This document shows positions 1 through 6,015 of a stretch of 22,943 nt of DNA, piece by piece. The notes under the pieces are model-generated. The model saw nothing but the letters and a program-made list of their open reading frames with translations. It was not told the origin of the DNA and did not search any database. The position numbers were made by a program, and so were the translations under genes. Positions within the stretch are counted from its first letter, which is position 1; every line of letters begins with the position of its first letter. The stretch spans positions 1-22,943 of the forward strand of contig CAJTMU010000001.1 in NCBI GenBank assembly GCA_910577365.1, in the 5' to 3' direction. The stretch is from an uncultured Oscillospiraceae bacterium (lineage in GTDB: Bacteria; Bacillota; Clostridia; Oscillospirales; Ruminococcaceae).

Positions 1-113
1 AGTCCAAAAAAGACTATGCCTATACTTGCTTTGATGTTTCGGGCAACACCACAGGCATTGAGTCCAAGCTGATGGAGGCCGCAAACGTTATCTCGGTAAG
101 AGTTATCAAGTAA
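1..113 (+). CDS. serA: C-terminal end of a SerA-like ACT domain (partial)
   Basis: Only the last 36 codons are in the window, read in the frame that ends with TAA at 111-113. The peptide runs KDYAYTCFDVSGN and closes with VISVRVIK. This matches the last strand-helix-strand of the ACT domain at the C-terminus of D-3-phosphoglycerate dehydrogenase, where a 'gdYAYt..D' strand and a terminal 'v.rVRVI' strand are typical. The full enzyme oxidises 3-phosphoglycerate in the first step of serine synthesis, and its ACT domain binds serine. The assignment rests on this short tail alone; another ACT-domain protein is possible. The next gene starts 34 bp downstream with its own ribosome binding site, so cotranscription is plausible. 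Confidence 0.6.
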   Translation, partial: SKKDYAYTCFDVSGNTTGIESKLMEAANVISVRVIK

Positions 114-147
114 ACCGCCGCTACTGAAAACGCTAAGGAGAAAAAGC

Positions 148-750
148 ATGAGCAGGCTTAATTTTGCTATTGGCAAGCTGATATTATTGTTGTTTGAGGC
201 AGCTGTGGGAGTTGTTCTGCTGATAAATCCCATAGGCTTCGCAACGGTGTTTGTTACTGTTGTGGGAGTACTTCTCGCGGCAGTGGGACTGATGTTTATC
301 CTGCAGTATTTTCGCTCCGAACCGACGGAAGCACAAAAGGGGCAGGGACTGTTAAAGGGCTGCTGCGCTCTTCTGGTGGGGCTGTTCTGCGCGTTGAACA
401 CTCAGTGGTTTATCGACGCGTTCCCGCTGCTCACGGTGATACACGGCATTGTTATCCTGTTTACGGGAATTATCCGTTTGCAGTGGACGGCAGATATGCT
501 GCGCCTTAAGCTTAAAAGATGGTATATCGCAGCAGGCGGAGCAGTAATTTCAATTGTTCTCGCGGTGATAATATTTGTTAATCCCTTTGGAGTATCACAG
601 GCTATATGGACGTTTATCGGTATAACGTTCCTGGTTGACGCGCTTGCAGACTTGGCGGTGCTTATATTCTCGGGCAGACGGGAAAAGAAGAGCACAAAGC
701 AGGAGATAGATATCCCCGAGGAAAACACAGACAGCAAAGAAACAGAGTAA
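148..750 (+). CDS. DUF308 / HdeD-like six-helix membrane protein
   Basis: A 200-residue integral membrane protein with about six hydrophobic segments (roughly residues 8-28, 32-52, 66-84, 90-110, 125-147 and 151-172), built as pairs of helices. The recurring 'G...L.NP.G' turn after a helix (LLINPIGFAT and IFVNPFGVSQ) is the signature of the DUF308/HdeD family. HdeD is linked to acid resistance in enterobacteria; the role of clostridial members is not known. The C-terminus (about 175-200) is a charged Lys/Glu-rich cytoplasmic tail. The ATG at 148 is chosen because AAGGAG at 135-140 sits 7 bp upstream. A strong terminator follows at 763-794. Confidence 0.8.
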   Translation: MSRLNFAIGKLILLLFEAAVGVVLLINPIGFATVFVTVVGVLLAAVGLMFILQYFRSEPTEAQKGQGLLKGCCALLVGLFCALNTQWFIDAFPLLTVIHGIVILFTGIIRLQWTADMLRLKLKRWYIAAGGAVISIVLAVIIFVNPFGVSQAIWTFIGITFLVDALADLAVLIFSGRREKKSTKQEIDIPEENTDSKETE

Positions 751-762
751 ACAAAATATATT

Positions 763-794
763 ACCGCCGCGCTTTTCAGCGCGGCGGTTTTGTT
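763..794. terminator. Rho-independent terminator, probably shared by converging genes
   Basis: A perfect 10-bp stem, ACCGCCGCGC with GCGCGGCGGT, closes a six-base loop (TTTTCA) and is followed by a T-rich run on the + strand. The A-rich sequence before it gives a T-rich run on the opposite strand, so it may also stop transcripts of the lipoprotein gene that converge from the right. Confidence 0.85.
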
Positions 795-821
795 ATAAGA
801 AAGCGCGTGGCTTTCAAAGCC

Positions 822-1979
822 TTATGTCACCAGATAATAAAACGCCGACTGCGTCTGCTCGTTTATCGAAATGAACAAAACGGAGCTGTCGTTTGAAAAG
901 CAGCGGTAGCTCATTGGAGTGTCGTCAACGATCACAAACGAGTTTTTGTTGCAATCGTAAAACGCAGGAACAACAGCGTAAAGAGGATCGCTGTCCCATA
1001 CTCCGTAGCCCTTGCCGTTAAAGGTTATTTCCGAGAAATACAGAGCCATAGCCGCCGATTCGAACAGATTCGTTTTTTCGCCGCCATTTATAAAACCCAC
1101 TCCGTTTCCCGTTGCGCATTCGGGATCCTCCGCGTCGCCGTAGATATCGTATTTATATGTAAAAATATCGTTTGAGCAGCTTATCCCGAACAGATCCCCG
1201 AAAAACTCCGCGTCAAACAGCAGCTCTTCCCCGTTTTCGGTAAGAGCGTACACCCCATCGTTGTTTTTGATGTAGGCGATCCCACCGTTGTACGGCATAG
1301 TCAGCCGAGCCTTTTCCGAAACGGTTTCTACCTCGCCGCCAGGGATATATTTGCACACCTTGGTATCTAAAATATCAGATTGGATATCCCCGTAAACATC
1401 GAAATAAAGAACATCTCCGATAAAGGTAAAATATCCCGTCGTATTCTGGTCAGTGTCGTCAAAAGACATAACGGTAAAATCCTCGCCCGTTCCTATATCT
1501 AGACAATGTATCTCATTATGGTTGCCGTTGGTTTCACCGTCAATGTCCGTGTTTGAATACAGGCTTACAATGTATCGATCGTTGAGAGCGCCAAACCACG
1601 CGACCAACCCTTCGGGACTTTTGGTGAGCGTCTGATAAGTACCTTTTTGGATATTATATGCTCCTATCTCAGAGCTGTTTTTCTCCGCATCGTGAAAGGT
1701 GAAAATAATGTCGCCATTGTTATTAAATCCCCACACGTCATAATAGTTTATACCAGTAACTCGTTGAAAAGATTCGAATATATGCTCACCCAATGTCCAA
1801 GAGCCTATCAGACCAGAGCTGACCTCGTAATCTTGCGCGCCAGTTATCATCGCGTCGTTTTGAATGGATATGACTGACTTAAATCTGTCCTCCGCCTCTG
1901 CTGGGAGCTTCCGCTCCGCCGAACAGCCCGTCAAAGCAATCAGCATAGCCGCAGATAGTAATAGTGACTTTAGTTTCAA
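822..1979 (-). CDS. Lipoprotein, extracytoplasmic, unknown function
   Basis: The start is taken as TTG at 1979 because GGAGG (CCTCC on the + strand, 1988-1992) lies 8 bp upstream, and because this start gives a clean lipoprotein signal: a Lys-containing n-region, a hydrophobic core and the lipobox LTGC with Cys19. A longer open frame to 2066 adds 29 residues that would spoil the signal peptide. The mature part (about 365 residues) is rich in Gly, Asp, Asn and aromatic strands such as DIIFTFHDAEKN and GIAYIKNNDGVYAL, a spacing typical of beta-propeller blades, but no family is recognised. It lies 68 bp behind the broken C39-like peptidase gene on the same strand, so the two probably shared the promoter at 2953-2981. 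It would be anchored on the outer face of the membrane. Confidence 0.7.
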   Translation of the reverse strand: MKLKSLLLSAAMLIALTGCSAERKLPAEAEDRFKSVISIQNDAMITGAQDYEVSSGLIGSWTLGEHIFESFQRVTGINYYDVWGFNNNGDIIFTFHDAEKNSSEIGAYNIQKGTYQTLTKSPEGLVAWFGALNDRYIVSLYSNTDIDGETNGNHNEIHCLDIGTGEDFTVMSFDDTDQNTTGYFTFIGDVLYFDVYGDIQSDILDTKVCKYIPGGEVETVSEKARLTMPYNGGIAYIKNNDGVYALTENGEELLFDAEFFGDLFGISCSNDIFTYKYDIYGDAEDPECATGNGVGFINGGEKTNLFESAAMALYFSEITFNGKGYGVWDSDPLYAVVPAFYDCNKNSFVIVDDTPMSYRCFSNDSSVLFISINEQTQSAFYYLVT

Positions 1980-2047
1980 AGTTAGTGCCTCCGTTAATAC
2001 GTTGTTTTCTAAATTAAATCCCCTCAAATGGGAGGATTTAACGTTGC

Positions 2048-2861
2048 CTAGTATACTATTCCCCAAGAAGTGCTAGTAAGCTTAGTATAGCTAACGCTAT
2101 ATGTTTTGCTGACGCTTGTAAACCCAGATATTCCCGACGCTGGATCACAAATTCGTATGTTGTTGCCCGACCAGCTGTTGCATACGACCCAATGCCTAAT
2201 TGAACTGTTAGGGTAATTGCTATTAAACTTATTAGTTGAGTTTGAAACGACAAATATAGCGACAGAATAATTCATGTATGTAGTACCCTTTATTCTGTCA
2301 AAATACCCGCTTGCCGTTACTGTTTCACCATTGTATGGATACACAGCATATGTCCATTCTCTGCTCCCATTTTGGTTGTATTGCCATTGATTAAGACCAT
2401 ACATCATATTGTAGTATTTGGGGTCAGCTGTTTCCATTCCGGCGCCTCCGCTAAACCATGGCGTTCCGCTTGTGGTAGTCCGCAAATACTAACTTCCCGC
2501 AATCTCTTCCTGCGTTGTAGGCGTTGACGTACAATCCAATATAATGGTTGCAGTTGCCGGACCGCAATAATAGCTGTTTTTCTGCTGCTCCCAATTAACC
2601 AAAACGCTATACGAACTAGGATAGCTTACGCGCCTATTAAGCATAGCTTCCTTTTCGGCAAGGATTTTCAGCATTTCTTCGCTGTCCTGCAAATTCAGCG
2701 CACGTATTTCATCGTTACTCAAGTCAACATAGCTGTCAAATTCTGCAACCGCAGATGTTTCGCTATCAGCACTAATTGCTATCAGCAAAAGCACTCATTG
2801 AAATTGTCATTGCAATTGACATAGATGCCACAATTGCACGCACAATACTTCTCTTCCTCAT
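2048..2861 (-). pseudogene. Secreted C39-like (papain-fold) peptidase, broken by frameshift and amber codon
   Basis: From ATG at 2861 the first frame gives a textbook Sec signal peptide (MRKRSIVRAIVASMS..., cleavage after AFA), but it stops a few codons later. The mature protein continues in another frame (…AVAEFDSYVDLSNDEI…). The junction holds a repeated GCTGATAGC; removing about 16 bp between the repeats restores the frame. At 2489-2491 an in-frame TAG splits EEIAGS from YLRTTTSGTPW in the same frame. Around these lesions the family hallmarks survive: the Cys motif YYCGPATA, the His motif RHWVVCNSW and the Asp in ICDP, as in the Peptidase_C39_2 family of extracellular cysteine peptidases. 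Two separate lesions make decay the best reading. The promoter is intact, so the loss may be recent. Sequencing error at one site would not explain both. Confidence 0.75.
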
Positions 2862-2913
2862 AAAAACCACTTTCCTTTCTTAGTTCCTCGCCAATACTGC
2901 CTTATTTCTCTAC

Positions 2914-2942
2914 AAGGTTATATGCATATTGCATATAACCTT
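2914..2942. promoter_or_regulatory. Perfect 13-bp inverted repeat at the transcription start of the peptidase gene
   Basis: AAGGTTATATGCA and TGCATATAACCTT pair perfectly around TAT. The repeat begins about 4 nt after the predicted start of the minus-strand transcript, a typical place for a repressor operator. As RNA it would form a hairpin at the very 5' end of the transcript. The lack of a T-run argues against a terminator. Confidence 0.6.
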
Positions 2943-2952
2943 GATCGCCTTT

Positions 2953-2981
2953 ATTATACAATGTTTTTTCCAAATTGTCAA
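2953..2981 (-). promoter_or_regulatory. Consensus sigma-A promoter of the peptidase/lipoprotein unit
   Basis: Minus-strand TTGACA (TGTCAA at 2976-2981), a 17-bp spacer and TATAAT (ATTATA at 2953-2958). All twelve consensus bases match. Predicted start near 2946. Confidence 0.85.
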
Positions 2982-3117
2982 GACTTTTTATATAATTTTC
3001 ACAAAGGCAAAAAATCTTAACGCTGTTCCTAAAGCGGAGCTTTTGATACTAATTCATATATAAACCCGCCCTATTTTTGATAGAATTACCAAAAAATTTA
3101 AAATGCTGATAAAGCAT

Positions 3118-3146
3118 TTGACTTTTTCCAAAATAAGAGTTATAAT
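3118..3146 (+). promoter_or_regulatory. Sigma-A promoter of the AKR-ECF operon
   Basis: TTGACT at 3118-3123, a 17-bp spacer and TATAAT at 3141-3146; the predicted start is near 3153. A small inverted repeat (AAATGC at 3101-3106 and GCATTT at 3114-3119) overlaps the -35 element and could be an operator. Confidence 0.8.
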
Positions 3147-3199
3147 GTAAAAAGGGGAACAAGTTGCTCCGAAACTATCAAGAAAGAAGGTCGAACACA

Positions 3200-4336
3200 A
3201 TGCTTTATAAGGATTTTCAGGACATTAAACTGTCGACTCTTGGGCTGGGCTGTATGCGGCTTCCCGTAAAGAACGGAAACGATGCTGAGATCGACGAGGA
3301 ACGGACTGCCGAGATGGTGGACTACGCCATCAAAAACGGCATAAACTACTTTGACACGGCATGGGGATATCACGCGGGCATGTCGGAAACGGTAATCGGC
3401 AAAATTCTTTCAAAATACCCGCGCGAAAGCTTTTGTCTGGCTTCAAAATTTCCGGGTTACGACCTGTCCAACATGGAAAAGGTTGAGGAAATATTTGAAA
3501 AGCAGCTCGAAAAATGCAGAGTGGATTATTTTGATTTCTACCTATTCCATAATGTATGCGAGATGAATATAGAACAATATCTCGATCCCAAGTACGGCAT
3601 TTTCGACTACCTGATGAAGCAAAAGGAAAATGGCAGAATAAAGCATCTGGGTTTCTCGACGCACGGCAACTTGGATACTATGAAGCGCTTCCTTGAGGCA
3701 TACGGGGATCATATGGAATTTTGCCAGATACAGCTTAACTACATAGACTGGTCGTTTCAGGACGCAAAGGAAAAGGTATATCTTGTAAAGTCGCGCAAAA
3801 TACCCGTATGGGTAATGGAACCTATGCGCGGCGGAGAACTGGCGAAAATGTCCGATGGGGAGTTTGCGCGGCTTAAAGCGCTGCGCCCCGAGGAAAGCAT
3901 ACCCGCGTGGGCATTCAGATTTTTACAGTCGCTGCCAGCAGTAAAGCTCACGCTTTCGGGAATGTCAAATTTTGAGCAGCTCAAGGAAAATATTCAGATT
4001 TTCTCCGAGGATAAGCCGCTTTCGGACGAGGAAATGGATACAATTCTTGATATAGCGGACAGAAGAACGGCTAAAACGGTTCTTCCCTGCACAGCCTGCC
4101 GCTACTGCACTACACACTGCCCACAGGGGCTTGATATTCCATCGCTTATCGCGCTGTATAACGAGCACTGCTTCACGCACGGCGGATTTATCGCTCCAAT
4201 GGCGTTGATGGCTTTGCCCGATGATAAAAAGCCCTCCGCGTGTATCGGCTGTCACAGCTGCGAGGCGGTCTGCCCGCAGCAGATAAAGATAACTGCCGCC
4301 ATGACAGATTTCGCGGAGAAGCTTGCGCAGAATTAG
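3200..4336 (+). CDS. Aldo/keto reductase with C-terminal ferredoxin-type 4Fe-4S domain
   Basis: A 378-residue cytoplasmic oxidoreductase of the COG1453 type. Residues 1 to about 280 are the AKR TIM barrel. It begins with LSTLGLGCMRLP and carries the catalytic set Asp52 and Tyr57 (FDTAWGYH), Lys83 (LASKFPG) and His117 (YLFHNV). Residues from about 297 hold two cysteine clusters, CTACRYCTTHCPQGLDIP and CIGCHSCEAVCPQQI, expected to bind 4Fe-4S centres. The family uses NAD(P)H on carbonyl substrates; what the clusters pass electrons to is not known. The ATG at 3200 is preferred because GAAGG lies 9 bp upstream. A TTG at 3164 with AAGGGG before it is possible, but it would be almost at the transcript start. 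The stop is TAG. The ECF gene follows after 15 bp. Confidence 0.88.
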   Translation: MLYKDFQDIKLSTLGLGCMRLPVKNGNDAEIDEERTAEMVDYAIKNGINYFDTAWGYHAGMSETVIGKILSKYPRESFCLASKFPGYDLSNMEKVEEIFEKQLEKCRVDYFDFYLFHNVCEMNIEQYLDPKYGIFDYLMKQKENGRIKHLGFSTHGNLDTMKRFLEAYGDHMEFCQIQLNYIDWSFQDAKEKVYLVKSRKIPVWVMEPMRGGELAKMSDGEFARLKALRPEESIPAWAFRFLQSLPAVKLTLSGMSNFEQLKENIQIFSEDKPLSDEEMDTILDIADRRTAKTVLPCTACRYCTTHCPQGLDIPSLIALYNEHCFTHGGFIAPMALMALPDDKKPSACIGCHSCEAVCPQQIKITAAMTDFAEKLAQN

Positions 4337-4351
4337 AAAGGAGAACAGACA

Positions 4352-4900
4352 ATGAACACTATAACCAAACAGCGCCTTTCGATAAAGGCACAGGTCTTAG
4401 CGGCGCTTGCCGCCGTAATCGCAGCGGTTGCAATACCGCAGATACTGCATATTCTCGGGGCTTCAACGGGCTTAGGCTCTTCTTTGGGCGAGATATTCCT
4501 GCCCATGCACCTGCCGATAATGCTTGTTGGGCTTATTGCGGGTCCTTTCGCGGGGGCAGCAGCGGGACTTGCCGCTCCGCTGCTCAGCTCACTTATGACA
4601 TCTATGCCAGCGGCGGGTATACTCCCATTTATCATGATAGAGCTTTGTTTTTACGGACTTGCGGCGGGAGCGCTCAGAGGCGCGAATATCCCTGTCGTTT
4701 TAAAGGTGCTAATCACACAGATTGCGGGCAGAGCTGTACGCGCGGGCACAATCTGCCTTGCGGTCTACGCTTTCGGATATGAGAAGATAAGCGCAGCGAT
4801 TATCTGGACGAGTATTACCGTGGGCCTTATCGGCATAACACTTCAGTTGGTTCTTATACCTCTGATAATGTATAGGCTGGACGGAATCAAGAGTAAATAA
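4352..4900 (+). CDS. ECF-transporter S component (substrate-binding membrane subunit), substrate unknown
   Basis: A 182-residue, almost wholly hydrophobic protein with five or six helices. The stretch GEIFLPMHLPIMLVGLIAGPFAGAAAGL is typical of the ECF_trnsprt S components of vitamin and cofactor importers: a loop with Pro and His, then a Gly/Ala-rich helix. S components bind the small molecule and work with the shared EcfA-A'-T energy module, which is not in this window. AAAGGAG in the 15-bp gap after the reductase shows cotranslation in one operon, so the reductase may act on the imported compound or a product of it. That link is inference. The terminator at 4921-4953 ends the operon. Confidence 0.75.
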   Translation: MNTITKQRLSIKAQVLAALAAVIAAVAIPQILHILGASTGLGSSLGEIFLPMHLPIMLVGLIAGPFAGAAAGLAAPLLSSLMTSMPAAGILPFIMIELCFYGLAAGALRGANIPVVLKVLITQIAGRAVRAGTICLAVYAFGYEKISAAIIWTSITVGLIGITLQLVLIPLIMYRLDGIKSK

Positions 4901-4920
4901 AATTCGCTAAACCGAAATAA

Positions 4921-4953
4921 TTATCCCCCTTTACTCAAGGGGGATAAATTTTT
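4921..4953 (+). terminator. Rho-independent terminator of the AKR-ECF operon
   Basis: A perfect 9-bp stem, TTATCCCCC with GGGGGATAA, a nine-base loop and then ATTTTT on the + strand. Confidence 0.85.
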
Positions 4954-5297
4954 GCTATGTAAAGCGATAATGTGTAACTCGGTTTCATGAAGCTTTTACG
5001 CGATTTACCGGTTTAAGGTAAACAGCATCAAACTGGTTCTTGTACTCCCCTGCCCACCAGAACAACAAACACTTAAATGGAGCGTCGAACAGCAGCAAAG
5101 ATACAGCAATATTCTCAACAGTGCGGACAAAATAAGGGTTTTATCCCCAAAATACACCTCCCGTTGTATGATTGAACGAAATCGCCGCTTAGTGTATAAC
5201 AGCGCATACCTTATCTGATATCTTCGCGGAAACAGCGGCAGAACTTTTTATACCGTCAGTTATGCGGAAAAACTCAAACTGAATATAACACGCCTAT
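4954..5297. other. Gene-free stretch between converging operons
   Basis: About 340 bp with no convincing gene, promoter or RNA. A minus-strand frame ending at 4985 can be read for about 50 codons (…FDAPFKCLLFWWAGEYKNQF…) but has no start codon and no ribosome binding site in frame; it may be a gene remnant. Confidence 0.5.
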
Positions 5298-5326
5298 AAC
5301 AAAACCGCCCGCAAAACCGCGGGCGG
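5298..5326 (-). terminator. Rho-independent terminator of the lgt-GH9 operon
   Basis: On the minus strand CCGCCCGC, loop GGTTTT, GCGGGCGG, then TTTTGTTAT. The perfect 8-bp GC stem begins 10 bp after the stop codon of the last gene of the operon. Confidence 0.88.
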
Positions 5327-5336
5327 CAGAAGCATT

Positions 5337-5993
5337 TTATAACGTCAGCTCAAGTGTACGGTATGCCGTACCGTCCGCAAAGCTGACATTAACTCTGCTT
5401 TCGGTGACGTACATTATTTTAAAGCGCTCACCCGCGTTCCCGTGTGAAAGCTCCTTAAGCTCCGCGCAGACGAGCCTTGCGCACTCTCCATTGTCACTTT
5501 CCCCTGCAAGATATATTTTCAGCAGATTTCCCTCGCGGTACTGTTCTTCCGCAAAAATCAGCTGTTTTTCCTCATCAGTGAATGAAGTGTATATTATATT
5601 TTGCGGCTGTTCCCCGTTTACGATATACAGCGAGAAACCCGCCGCTCCCGCGGAAAGCACCAGAAGCAGCACCGCCGCGCCTGTTTCGAACGCGATATCC
5701 GCACCGTGCCGCCCTCTCGCGAGAAAAGCGCCCGCGATAATAAGAGCCGTCACCGCCGCTGCGGCAATCGTCAGACCCGCCGCGACCGCCCCGAACCACG
5801 AGTATGGGCTGCTGCTTATCACAACGCCGTCAGCGTAATGATATTTTTCGGTAACGCTGCTGCGCAGAGCGTTCAGCACCGCCGCCGCAGCAAGGGTAAG
5901 CACGTCCAGCGCCAGCAGAGCCGCCGCGGGTATCATGGGCTTTCGCAAAACGCGCGGCAGCCTCGCCGCTCTTTTTTTGGTTGAGAAACTCAT
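5337..5993 (-). CDS. Small membrane protein with extracytoplasmic C-terminal domain, unknown
   Basis: 218 residues. The basic N-terminus (MSFSTKKRAARLPRVLRKP) is followed by three hydrophobic segments at about 20-42, 66-92 and 104-126. The rest, about 90 hydrophilic residues starting near IVNGEQPQNIIYTSFTDEEKQL, forms a mixed alpha/beta tail that would lie outside the cell if the basic N-terminus is inside. No family is recognised. AGAGGTG lies just before the ATG, and the gene starts 22 bp after the GH9 stop, so it is the last gene of that operon, before the terminator at 5298-5326. Context suggests a cell-envelope job, but no function can be read from the sequence. Confidence 0.7.
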   Translation of the reverse strand: MSFSTKKRAARLPRVLRKPMIPAAALLALDVLTLAAAAVLNALRSSVTEKYHYADGVVISSSPYSWFGAVAAGLTIAAAAVTALIIAGAFLARGRHGADIAFETGAAVLLLVLSAGAAGFSLYIVNGEQPQNIIYTSFTDEEKQLIFAEEQYREGNLLKIYLAGESDNGECARLVCAELKELSHGNAGERFKIMYVTESRVNVSFADGTAYRTLELTL

Positions 5994-6015
5994 TTTTCAC
6001 CTCTTGTGCTTCGAC

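Noticed and set aside
2489..2491. TAG read as an amino acid (stop-codon recoding)
   Set aside because: Other genes here end with TAG (AKR at 4336, Nudix at 19316, the peptidase itself at 2048), and the same gene has an independent frameshift.
4985..5147. Minus-strand frame of about 50 codons with protein-like sequence (FDAPFKCLLFWWAGEYKNQF)
   Set aside because: No start codon or ribosome binding site in frame, and a stop directly upstream; possibly a remnant, but not supportable as a gene.
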